DNA of 64,000 bases from assembly GCA_023150805.1 (NCBI GenBank), contig JAKLKF010000020.1:1-64000 (forward strand), in the 5' to 3' direction. The stretch comes from Myxococcota bacterium (GTDB lineage Bacteria; Myxococcota_A; UBA796; UBA2385). The translations under genes were made by a program, and so were the position numbers. Every line of letters begins with the position of its first letter. Position 1 is the stretch's first letter. Positions 8,463 through 15,946 of this stretch are shown piece by piece. Under the pieces are notes generated by a model. That model was not told the DNA's origin, did no database searches, and worked only from the letters and a program-made list of their open reading frames with translations.

Positions 8463-9254
8463 GGCCATCTCGGGCGCCATGTAGCGGGGCGTGCCCACCA
8501 GCCGCCGCTCGTGGCGGGCCAGGGGCAGGCGCACCGGGCCGTCCTCGCGCAGCCGCACGGCCAGGCCCCAGTCGAGCACCCACACCTCGCCGAAGCGGCC
8601 GATCATCACGTTGTCGGGCTTGAGATCGCGGTGCAGGATGCCCCGGCTGTGGGCGTACTCGAGCGCGTTGCAGACCGAGAGCAGCACGCCCAGGTGCCAG
8701 CCCGTCGGGTCGCGCACGCCGAAGGTGCGCTGCACGGCGTCGGGGTCGTCCAGGTACTCGCGCCAGGTGCGGCCCTGGATCCGGCGCATCACCAGGTGGG
8801 GATCACCCCGCTCGTCGACGGCAAGGCTGTGGACCGGCACCACGTTGGGGTGCTCCAGGGTCGAAGCGGCCCACGCCTCCAGCATCAGCGCCCGCCGCGC
8901 CGAGGCCGGACGCGCCGCCGGGTTCACCGACTTCACCGCCACCAGCCGGTCCAGGCTGCGCTGCTTGCCCAGGCGCACCACGCCCATGCCCCCCTCGCCC
9001 AGGGTCGAGAGGAGCTCGACCTCGCGCGAGAGCGGCGCCGCCACCTGGGCCAGCCCCGCCAGCGCCGCCTCCTCGCCCTCCTCCAGCGAGGCGGGGGTCG
9101 GGCGGATCGTCAGGTCGGCCCGCGTGCCGGCCGCGCCGGGGACGAGGGTGCCCAGCAGGTCGGGGATGGTGACCGCGGTGGTGGGCTCGGCCGCGCTCGC
9201 CGCCGGGTCGGGCGAGAGGGCAGCAGCGCGGCCAGTGGCGTCGGGGTCGGCCAT
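8460..9254 (-). pseudogene. Ser/Thr protein kinase, N-terminal part, severed by an IS
   Basis: This is the 5' part (265 codons) of a Hanks-type kinase. After a ~75-residue Ala/Pro-rich leader come the glycine loop GEGGMGVV, the VAIK-type Lys in LVAVKSVN, the catalytic loop HRDLKPDNVMIG, a DWG in place of the usual DFG, and the activation segment end GTPRYMAPEM. As it stands the frame runs 14 codons into the IS and stops at 8418, leaving a kinase domain that lacks its C-lobe helices after APE, so it is probably inactive. The ATG at 9254 has no strong ribosome binding site. It is divergent from the UbiA-like gene. Confidence 0.87.
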
Positions 9255-9338
9255 GGCCCGCGAGGGTAGCGCGGCCGCGAGCGCGGCGGCGAGGAGGGGG
9301 GTCCCGCGAGGCGCGGGCCCGGCGCGATAGGTGCCGCC

Positions 9339-10226
9339 GTGATCCTCGCCCTGTGGTCGCTCTCCCGCCCGCGGATGCTGCCCTTCGTGCTGCTGCTGCC
9401 CTTGCTGGGCGCCGGCTGGGCCCACTGGGAGCACCGGCTGGACCTGGTCGGCGTGCCGCGCCTGGGCGCGGTGCTGGTGGCGTGGACCCTGCTGCACGCC
9501 GGGACCCTGTGGTGGAACGCCGCCCTGGACCGGGACGGCGCCGACGTGCTCTTCGGGCGCGCCGCGCCGGTGCCCGCGACGACCGCGCGCGCCGGGGTCG
9601 GGGCCCTGCTGCTGGCCGTGGGCCTGGCCGCCATGGCGGGTCCCCTCGCCGCCGCCGCCGCCGGGGGCGCCGCCCTGCTCTCCCTGCTCTACAGCCACCC
9701 CGCCACCGCCTGGAAGGGTCACCCCCTGGCCGGCCCCCTGGTCAACGCCGCCGGCTACGGCCTGCTCTCGCCCCTGGCCGGCTGGGCCACCGTCCAGGTG
9801 CCGGCCACGCCCGTGGCCCTGTCCGCCTGGCCCCTGCTGGCCGTGGGGTTGCTGGCGCCCACCTTCGCCGCCCAGGCCTTCCAGGGCCCCGAGGACGCCG
9901 CCCGCGGCTACCGCACCCTGGTCGTCACCCACGGCCCCGCCGCCTGCCTGCGCGCCGCCCGCGCCAGCCTGCTCCTCGCCCTGGCCTGGGGCTGCGGCCT
10001 GGCCGCCCTGGGCCCCGTCCCCCGCCTGTGCCTGCTGGGGGCGCCCGCCTGGCTGCTGGTCGTGCGGGGGCTCGCCCGGCGGGGCCGCGAGGCCAGCGTG
10101 GGCCCGGGCGTCGCCCAGGTGCTGGTCCTGCGCATGGTCGCCGCCACGGCCTTCACCGTCCTGCTGGCCTGGCTGGACCTGGTGTGGCTGGCTCCGGCGC
10201 GCGCGGGGCAGGCGCCAGGAGGGTAG
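9339..10226 (+). CDS. UbiA-family prenyltransferase-like membrane protein
   Basis: 295 aa with about eight hydrophobic spans. The motif WWNAALDRDGADV at about residues 50-62 is the N-x(3)-DxDxxD form of the first Asp-rich site of UbiA-type aromatic prenyltransferases. These enzymes move a polyprenyl group onto an aromatic or isoprenoid acceptor using Mg-bound prenyl diphosphate. A second Asp-rich motif is less clear (GPEDAARGYRTL), so the activity is not certain. The start is GTG at 9339. The stop lies 8 bp before the next gene, and that gene's AGGAGG sits within this one's last codons, so they are co-transcribed. The acceptor is unknown. Confidence 0.7.
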   Translation: MILALWSLSRPRMLPFVLLLPLLGAGWAHWEHRLDLVGVPRLGAVLVAWTLLHAGTLWWNAALDRDGADVLFGRAAPVPATTARAGVGALLLAVGLAAMAGPLAAAAAGGAALLSLLYSHPATAWKGHPLAGPLVNAAGYGLLSPLAGWATVQVPATPVALSAWPLLAVGLLAPTFAAQAFQGPEDAARGYRTLVVTHGPAACLRAARASLLLALAWGCGLAALGPVPRLCLLGAPAWLLVVRGLARRGREASVGPGVAQVLVLRMVAATAFTVLLAWLDLVWLAPARAGQAPGG

Positions 10227-10234
10227 GCGCACCC

Positions 10235-10864
10235 ATGCGCACCATCGACCTGGCGTCCTGGCCCCGCCGCCCGCAGTACGAGCTGTACCGCGCCTGCGCC
10301 GACCCCTTCTACGAGCTGACCGTCCGGGTGTCCGCCCCCGCCGTGGTCGAGGCCAGCCGCCAGGCCGGCTGGTCGGTCTTCGCCGTCGTGCTGGCCGCCC
10401 TGACCCACGCGATCCAGCGCTGCGAGCCCCTGCGCACCCGCCAGCGGGGCGAGGAGGTGGTCGTGCACGACCGGATCCACCCGAGCTGGGTCGTGCTCGG
10501 CGAGGGAGGGCGCATGTCCTTCGCCCGCGGCCAGGCGCACGACGAGCTGCGCGACCAGCTCGTCGCCATCGAGCAGACCACCGCCGCCGCCCGCGCCACG
10601 CCGTCGCTGGGCGAGCCCCACGGCCGCGACGACCTTTTCTACGCCAGCAGCCTGGCGCCGCTGGACCTGGTCTCGGTGCGCCCCGAGCGCAGCGGGCTGC
10701 GAGAGGACTGCGTGCCCCGCTTCTTCTGGGGCCGGGTGGTCGAGGGTCGGCTCCACCTGACCATCAGCGCCCACCACGCCTTCGTCGACGGCATGCACCT
10801 GGTCGGCCTGGTCGCCGACCTGGAGGAGGCCCTGCGCCGCCCGCTCCCCGCCCGGCCCGGCTGA
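10235..10864 (+). CDS. Chloramphenicol acetyltransferase-like (CatA fold) protein
   Basis: 209 aa, the size of type A chloramphenicol acetyltransferases (~215 aa). The N-terminus has the 'I.L..WPR..QYELY' opening and the C-terminal part has the catalytic HHAFVDGMH block (HHxxxDG), where the first His is the general base. CATs transfer acetyl from acetyl-CoA as trimers. Many environmental homologues are not resistance genes and act on other alcohols; pairing with a UbiA-like gene instead hints at tailoring of a small molecule. The ATG at 10235 has AGGAGG at 10217-10222. Resistance is not claimed. Confidence 0.78.
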   Translation: MRTIDLASWPRRPQYELYRACADPFYELTVRVSAPAVVEASRQAGWSVFAVVLAALTHAIQRCEPLRTRQRGEEVVVHDRIHPSWVVLGEGGRMSFARGQAHDELRDQLVAIEQTTAAARATPSLGEPHGRDDLFYASSLAPLDLVSVRPERSGLREDCVPRFFWGRVVEGRLHLTISAHHAFVDGMHLVGLVADLEEALRRPLPARPG

Positions 10865-11223
10865 CCCCGCGGCGCCCAGCCTGCCGGAGCTGCCGCGAGG
10901 GGGGGTCGGGGGGACGGGGGTCAGGACTTGCCACTTGCCCCTTCGATCTTGCGCGGTCCGGGTTTCAGTCGGGTCACCGCCGGGCTCCGTCATCTTCGCG
11001 AGGCGGCGCCCGGCAGCTCGTCAGCGATGGGGGCCTCCAGCCGCCAGCACCGCTCAACGCGAGACGGTTCTCTTGTGGCAAGGGGCAAGTCCTGACCCCG
11101 AGCCCGTCTTAAGGGCAAGTGGCAAGTCCTGACCCCGGATCCGGATCGGGAACATCTCTGCGGTGGGCCTCCCTCCGCCCGGGCTGGCGGGGCGCCACGG
11201 CTCGCCACGTCCGCTGCGGGCCC
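10865..11223. other. 359-bp stretch without a supported gene
   Basis: It holds only the inverted-repeat element at 10917-11136. The frames across it have no recognisable domain or start context. Confidence 0.6.
10917..11136. mobile_element. Small inverted-repeat element (REP/MITE-like)
   Basis: A 25-bp sequence beginning GGGGTCAGGACTTGCC (10917-10941) recurs inverted at 11113-11136 (24 of 25 bases) and, in part, at 11082-11099. All three share the core GGTCAGGACTTGCC. The layout, one arm on the left and two opposed arms on the right with ~130 bp between, fits a non-autonomous remnant of a Y1 (REP-associated tyrosine) transposase element; this type of terminal sequence is one I associate with that class. 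No transposase is present. It lies between the CAT-like gene and the convergent gene at 11224, disrupting neither. Confidence 0.6.
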
Positions 11224-11781
11224 CTACCCTCCGCCCCCGGCCTGCCGGAGCTGGTCGCAGGTCGCGGGGACCGATCCCGGCGGCACCAGGCCGTAGAGCT
11301 GGTCCAGCCGCGCCGGGACGCTGTCGGCGGTGCAGGTGTCCAGCTCGAAGTGCCACAGGCCGCCCAGGCCGCCCGCCCCGCCCCGCGCGGCGTCTACGGT
11401 TCGCTCCAGCTCGGCCTGCCAGTAGCTGCGCAGCAGGTCCATGTGCGCGCGCACCGGGTCGGGAAGGGCGGTCGGCGGCACCAACCCCTCGATCACCTGG
11501 CCGCTCTGCCCGCAGGCGGCTGCGATGCGGGCCGGCTCCGACTCCCACGTCTCCGCCCGCAACAGCGCCAGGCAGGGGTCCAGCGCCTCGCACTGCAGGC
11601 GCTCGGCCCAGGCCCGGTAGTGCTCGCGCTGCGCCTCGGGAGAAGCCGGGACCTCGTTCAAGACGCTCGGCTCCAGCGCGGGCAGCAGGGCGAGCCGCGC
11701 CGTCCAGTACAGCCGCACTGCGGCCGAGAGCAGGCCCACGACGACCAGCACCACCACGCCACCACGCCAGCGGTTCATCAC
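11224..11781 (-). CDS. Membrane-anchored protein of unknown function
   Basis: 185 aa, not recognised. Residues 7-30 (GGVVVLVVVGLLSAAVRLYW) form one transmembrane anchor, and the rest should be outside the membrane. The soluble part has five Cys, two of them in 'LQCEALDPCLALL', and is otherwise helical. An ATG at 11778, one codon later, is equally possible as start. It lies between the inverted-repeat element and the GMC operon, on the opposite strand from both neighbours. Confidence 0.55.
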   Translation of the reverse strand: MMNRWRGGVVVLVVVGLLSAAVRLYWTARLALLPALEPSVLNEVPASPEAQREHYRAWAERLQCEALDPCLALLRAETWESEPARIAAACGQSGQVIEGLVPPTALPDPVRAHMDLLRSYWQAELERTVDAARGGAGGLGGLWHFELDTCTADSVPARLDQLYGLVPPGSVPATCDQLRQAGGGG

Positions 11782-11905
11782 GGGCTCCTCGCCGACAGCC
11801 TACGCCGGAGGAGGAGCGGCTCTTGCCTGCGCCCTTGGGCAGCGTGGGGCGTACACTGGTCGTCCGGAGGAGCCCCTGCGCGCCCGCGACGCCCTGCTCG
11901 ACGCC

Positions 11906-12244
11906 ATGCTCCCCGGCGGCACCGGGGGCCTGCCGGGCCTCGACGCGCAGCCCGCCACGCGCCGCCGCGCCTTCTGGGCCCGCTTCGACGACGTGGCCCC
12001 CTGGACGCTGCGGCTGGCCCTGGCCCTCGCCGCGGGCAGCGTCGTCCACCTGGGCCCCTGGCTGACCGGCGCCGGGCGGAGCTGGGCGGGTCTGGACGCC
12101 GAGCAGCGCGACCGGGTGCTGCAGCGGGTCGGCGCCACGGAGCCCGGCGCGGCCATCCTCGACCTCGCCCGCCTGGTCGCCTGCATGTGCTGGTTCGACC
12201 AGGACGAGGTCCAGGACCACCTGCGCGGCGGGGCCCCGCCGTGA
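11906..12244 (+). CDS. Small partner protein of the GMC oxidoreductase
   Basis: 112 aa from ATG, but a perfect GGAGGAG at 11866-11872 precedes an in-frame CTG at 11876, so the protein may begin 10 residues earlier (…ALLDAMLPGG). It has a hydrophobic helix (LRLALALAAGSVVHLG) and ends 'LACMCWFDQDEVQDHL'-like, a layout reminiscent of the small gluconate 2-dehydrogenase subunit 3-type proteins that accompany GMC oxidoreductases and help export or electron transfer. That comparison is by context and size. Its stop overlaps the GMC start by GTGA, so the two are translationally coupled. Confidence 0.55.
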   Translation: MLPGGTGGLPGLDAQPATRRRAFWARFDDVAPWTLRLALALAAGSVVHLGPWLTGAGRSWAGLDAEQRDRVLQRVGATEPGAAILDLARLVACMCWFDQDEVQDHLRGGAPP

Positions 12245-13779
12245 CCTGGCTCTCGGGCGGCGACCTGGCCCGTCCCACGACGATGTCCTGCGACGTCGCT
12301 GTCGTCGGCAGCGGGCCCGCCGGCGCCACCGTCGCCCGCGCCCTGGCCAGCGCCGGCCTGCGGGTGCTGGTGCTGGAGGCCGGCCCGCGCGTGCTGCCCG
12401 CGCAGTTCGAGCGCAGCGCCTTCGGGTCGATGGCCGCCACCTACCGGGGCCTGGGGGCCACGGCCGCGCTGGGCGCCGCCCCCACCCCCCTGGTCCAGGG
12501 CCGGATGGTCGGCGGCAGCTCGCCCGTCAACGGCGCCATCTGCTGGCGGCTGCCGCGCGACGTGTACGACGAGTGGTGCGGGCAGGACGATGCCGTCGCC
12601 CATGGCCTACCGTGGCCGGCGCTGGAGGCCGCCACCGACGAGATCGAGGCCCGCCTGGGCGTCGCCCCCACCGACCCGGCCGTCGCCGGGCCCAAGAACC
12701 TGCTGATGGCCCGCGGCGCCGAGGCCCTGGGCCTGGAGCACCGGCCGATCCGCCGCAACGTGCGCGACTGCCGGGGCCTGGGCCGCTGCATGCAGGGCTG
12801 CCCCGAGGGCCACAAGCAGTCGGTCGATCTCACGCTGCTGGGAGACGCCGTGCAGCACGGCGCAACGGTGCTCAGCGACGCCGAGGTGGTCGAGCTGACC
12901 GTCTCCCGCGGCCGCGCGCGGGGCCTGCAGGCCCGGACGATGGGCGGCGCCCGGCTCACCGTCCAGGCCGGCCACGCGGTGGTCCTGGCTGCCAGCGCCG
13001 TCCAGACCCCGGCCCTGCTGCTGCGCAGCGGCCTGCGCCAGGGGCCCGTCGGCCACGGCTTCCAGGGCCACCCCGGCGTGTCGATGGCCGGCCGCTTCCT
13101 CGAGCCCGTGCGCATGTGGGAGGGCGCGACCCAGGGCCACGAGGTCATCGGCCTGCGCCACGAGGGGCTGAAGTTCGAGGCGCTGGGCTTCGACCTCACC
13201 ATCCTGGCCGCCCGCCTGCCCGGCTGGGGCCGGGCCTTCGCCGATCGCCTGCCCGAGCTGCCCCACTGGGTCGAGTGGGGCGTCGCCGTGCGCTCCCGCA
13301 CCCGCGGCCGGGTGTTCAGCGTGCTGGGGCGGACCGTCGTGCGCTGGAGCCCCTCGCCCCGGGATCTTGCACAGTACCGCCGCGGCCTGCGCGTGCTGGG
13401 CGAGCTGATGCTGGCCGCCGGCGCCGTCGAGGTGGCCCCCGGCGTGCGCGGCGCCCCCCCGCTGCTGCGCGACCTGGCCGGTCTGCGCGCCCTGGAGCAG
13501 GACGGTCCCCGCGGCGCCGCCGCCTACCCCGCCGTCATCACCCACATGTTCGGCACCTGCCGCCTGGGCCGCGACCCGCGCCGCAGCGTCGTGCGCCCCG
13601 ACCTGCGCCACCACCACGTCGACGGACTGTACGTCGCCGACTCCAGCGTCTTCCCCACCAACCTGGGCGTGAACCCCCAGGTGCCCATCATGGCCGTCGC
13701 CGCCCTCTGCGCCCGCCACGTCCAGGGCCTCTCCCCCCTCCAAAGCCCCCCGGTCCCGCCATGCGCCCCGCCCACCTGA
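12241..13779 (+). CDS. GMC-family FAD-dependent oxidoreductase
   Basis: 512 aa. The N-terminal FAD fold shows DVAVVGSGPAGATVARALA and the ribose-binding 'LVLEAG'. The GMC signature region 'GRMVGGSSPVNGAICWRLP' follows at about residue 85, and the C-terminal part has 'DGLYVADSSVFPTNLGVNPQ', where GMC enzymes carry their catalytic His/Asn pair (here the segment has Asn). A Cys-containing insert CRGLGRCMQGCPEGHKQS at about residues 180-197 resembles that of cholesterol oxidase-like and glucose-methanol-choline dehydrogenases that feed the respiratory chain. The substrate, an alcohol or sterol, is not predictable. It overlaps both neighbours: GTGA at the 5' end and 19 bp at the 3' end. Confidence 0.85.
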   Translation: MTWLSGGDLARPTTMSCDVAVVGSGPAGATVARALASAGLRVLVLEAGPRVLPAQFERSAFGSMAATYRGLGATAALGAAPTPLVQGRMVGGSSPVNGAICWRLPRDVYDEWCGQDDAVAHGLPWPALEAATDEIEARLGVAPTDPAVAGPKNLLMARGAEALGLEHRPIRRNVRDCRGLGRCMQGCPEGHKQSVDLTLLGDAVQHGATVLSDAEVVELTVSRGRARGLQARTMGGARLTVQAGHAVVLAASAVQTPALLLRSGLRQGPVGHGFQGHPGVSMAGRFLEPVRMWEGATQGHEVIGLRHEGLKFEALGFDLTILAARLPGWGRAFADRLPELPHWVEWGVAVRSRTRGRVFSVLGRTVVRWSPSPRDLAQYRRGLRVLGELMLAAGAVEVAPGVRGAPPLLRDLAGLRALEQDGPRGAAAYPAVITHMFGTCRLGRDPRRSVVRPDLRHHHVDGLYVADSSVFPTNLGVNPQVPIMAVAALCARHVQGLSPLQSPPVPPCAPPT

Positions 13780-14324
13780 GCTTCCGCGACCTGCTGCAGC
13801 TGGACGGTCGCGCCCTGCACGAGATCATCGACCGCGGCCACCCGCTGGACCCCGCCGCCATCGCCGGCCACCAGTACCAGGGCGTCGACCTCAGCCTGCC
13901 GCCGCTGGTGAACAAGCTGCTCTGGAAGACCTTCCGCAAGTGCTTCCTGGCCGACCCCGACACGGGCGTCGTGCGCGGCTGGAACGTGCGCATGGAGCAG
14001 CACGGCGTCGACGGCCCCGCCATCCCGATGAAGACCCGCGACGGCCAGCCCCGGACCTTCGCCCACTACGAGCTGCGCTCCGCCGCGGGTCTGCGCTTCC
14101 CCCGCGGCTGGAGGGGCGGGCACTACCTGGACTACGGCGTCCCGGGCAACCCCTTCGGCGAGAACCTGGGCTACACGCCCCTGGTCGCCGTGAACGAGGG
14201 CGAGATGGACCTGCTGCTGGGCTGGGAGGTCTTCAAGCTCGGCAGCGTCTTCCTGCCCCTGCCCGACTACTGGCTGTTGCGGCGCGAGGGGCCCCTGGAG
14301 CACATCGCCCCGCGCCGGGCCTGA
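13761..14324 (+). CDS. Unknown protein coupled to the GMC oxidoreductase
   Basis: 187 aa, not recognised. There is no signal peptide or membrane span. It is rich in aromatic residues and Gly/Pro in the second half (for example 'GGHYLDYGVPGNPFGENLG'). Its start lies inside the last 19 bp of the GMC gene, so expression is coupled and a shared pathway is likely, for example as a later enzyme or a chaperone. Nothing in the sequence fixes a reaction. Confidence 0.55.
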   Translation: MRPAHLSFRDLLQLDGRALHEIIDRGHPLDPAAIAGHQYQGVDLSLPPLVNKLLWKTFRKCFLADPDTGVVRGWNVRMEQHGVDGPAIPMKTRDGQPRTFAHYELRSAAGLRFPRGWRGGHYLDYGVPGNPFGENLGYTPLVAVNEGEMDLLLGWEVFKLGSVFLPLPDYWLLRREGPLEHIAPRRA

Positions 14325-14329
14325 TCCTC

Positions 14330-14725
14330 TCAGCCCTTCGACGGGGCCCGCGACCGCTTCGCCTTGCCCTCCCCGATCTCGGCGGCGCGGGCCTGCCCGA
14401 CCGCCAGGATCAGCTCCAGCGGCAGGGGCGCGTCCAGCGGGAAGCGCAGGGTCGCCTTGCCCGACAGGTGGGGCGCCAGGCGCTCGCCCAGCGCCGCCTG
14501 GACGCCGGCCGTGACCGGGTAGACCCCGACGTGGCGGGCGTAGCCGGCGAAGTACAGCGCGACGACGCCGCGCCAGCGCAGGCAGGGGATCTGGTAGCTG
14601 ATGCCCTCCTCGGCGCCGGGGAAGGCCTGGTGCAGCGTCGCTCGCACCTGCTCCAGGGCGCCCAGCGCCTCGGGCGACAGCGCGTCGAGGTACTGCTGCA
14701 CCGACTGGAAGTCCGGACGGCTCAT
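14330..14725 (-). CDS. DUF1801 (YdhG-like) domain protein
   Basis: 131 aa. It has the family layout: an N-terminal helix pair ('VQQYLDALSPEALGALEQVR'), then 'EGISYQIPCLRWRGVVALYF' and a HVGVYPV block, followed by 'GKATLRFPLDAPLPLELI'. The YdhG/DUF1801 fold is a small alpha-beta cytoplasmic domain related to iron-chaperone frataxin-like proteins in some annotations, but the role is not established. The last four residues of the upstream DUF3089 gene share its start (ATGA overlap), so the two are co-translated. Confidence 0.8.
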   Translation of the reverse strand: MSRPDFQSVQQYLDALSPEALGALEQVRATLHQAFPGAEEGISYQIPCLRWRGVVALYFAGYARHVGVYPVTAGVQAALGERLAPHLSGKATLRFPLDAPLPLELILAVGQARAAEIGEGKAKRSRAPSKG

Positions 14726-15900
14726 GGGGTCTCCGGGGCGGAGGGCGGCAGGGGGACCTGCGAGGGGGGGACCTGCGAGGGGGCGGCGTGGGCGGCCAGC
14801 CAGGCGTCCACCCGCGCCTGGGCGTTCGCCCGGATGTCCACGTAGAAGAGCTGGAACTCGACCGGGTGGTAGTTCTGTGGGCCCATCAACCACAACAGCA
14901 CGCGGCTGGGCAGGTCCCGCTCCAGGTCGCCCAGCTCGGTCACCCGCAGCAGCCCGTCGACGCACTGCGCGTCGGCGAAGGCCGGCAGCCGCCGCGGCGT
15001 CGGCGTGTCGAAGAACACGGCGCCGCCGTGGGCGCCGGCCGGCGCGTGGGCCCCGGGGTCGCCCCACGACAGCGGGTTCACGCAGGCGCGGTCCTTCAGC
15101 GTGTCCGGGTCGAGGGCGTCGAGCTCCAGCCCACCGCCCTGGTAGCGCGGCCCTCGCGCGTTGAAGGCCACCAGGCAGCCCAGGTCGTCGGCCGCGGCGC
15201 AGACCGGAAGCCCCCCCACGTCGTCCACGCCGATGCGCCCGCCGATCAGGAAGGTGGCGACCAGCCGGTCCTGCAGGGGCGTGCCGACGATGCGCTCCCG
15301 CACCAGCCGCGCGCCGAGCATGGCGCCCTGGCTGTGGCCGACCACCAGGAAGGGCCGGTCCCCCACCTGGGCCAGGAAGGCGTCGAAGGCCGCGGACACG
15401 TCGGCGAAGGCGATGTCGCGGGCGGCCCGACCGCGGTCGTCGGGGTGGGTGAAGGCCCGGCCGTGGGCCTGGCGGTAGCGCGGCGCCCACACCGCGCAGC
15501 AGCCGTTGAAGGCGCTGGCCTGGATCTTCGTGCCCCCGTCCTCGGTCGCCAGGTTCACCGCCGGGTCGTCCAGGGGCCCGTTCCAGGCCTGGCCCAGCCA
15601 GGTCGTCGGGTGCAGGTAGAAGACGGCGGCGGGGGCCGAGGCCGGGTCGATGGCCGGCAGCTCGGGCAGGGCCAGGTCGGCCCCGTCGACGGTGTCCGGG
15701 CGGGCCGCCCAGGCTGCCGCCTGGTCGTAGTCGGGGGGCGGCGGCGCCGCGTCGACCGAGAACGGTCCGGGGTCCATGGCGTCCATCAGCCACTGGTCGA
15801 CGGTCGCCAGGCGCCGGCCCACGGCGAACAGGGTCAAGGCACCCAGCCCCACCAGGGCGACGACGGCGGTGCGCGGCAGGCGGTCGGGGGACGCATCCAT
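14722..15900 (-). CDS. DUF3089 alpha/beta-hydrolase, membrane anchored
   Basis: 392 aa. One N-terminal membrane anchor (VVALVGLGALTLFAVG) is followed by an outside hydrolase. The family signature 'AVFYLHPTTWLGQAWNGPLDD' appears at about residues 90-110 and the nucleophile elbow GHSQG at about 198-202 supplies the catalytic Ser. The substrate is unknown; esterase or lipase activity is likely by family. The C-terminus has a short Pro-rich tail with a 5-residue SQVPP/SQVPL repeat. The ATGA overlap couples it to the DUF1801 protein. Confidence 0.8.
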   Translation of the reverse strand: MDASPDRLPRTAVVALVGLGALTLFAVGRRLATVDQWLMDAMDPGPFSVDAAPPPPDYDQAAAWAARPDTVDGADLALPELPAIDPASAPAAVFYLHPTTWLGQAWNGPLDDPAVNLATEDGGTKIQASAFNGCCAVWAPRYRQAHGRAFTHPDDRGRAARDIAFADVSAAFDAFLAQVGDRPFLVVGHSQGAMLGARLVRERIVGTPLQDRLVATFLIGGRIGVDDVGGLPVCAAADDLGCLVAFNARGPRYQGGGLELDALDPDTLKDRACVNPLSWGDPGAHAPAGAHGGAVFFDTPTPRRLPAFADAQCVDGLLRVTELGDLERDLPSRVLLWLMGPQNYHPVEFQLFYVDIRANAQARVDAWLAAHAAPSQVPPSQVPLPPSAPETP

Positions 15901-15946
15901 GCGCCCACGTACCTCGGCGGAACCCGGCCAGCCGACCGGCCCGCGC

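Noticed and set aside
10235-10864. Chloramphenicol resistance gene
   Set aside because: The HHxxxDG motif supports the fold but many environmental CAT-like proteins do not confer resistance; the UbiA-like partner points elsewhere.
10990-11208. A small minus-strand frame within the inverted-repeat element
   Set aside because: No ribosome binding site and no domain; Arg/Pro/Gly-rich as expected from GC-rich noncoding DNA.
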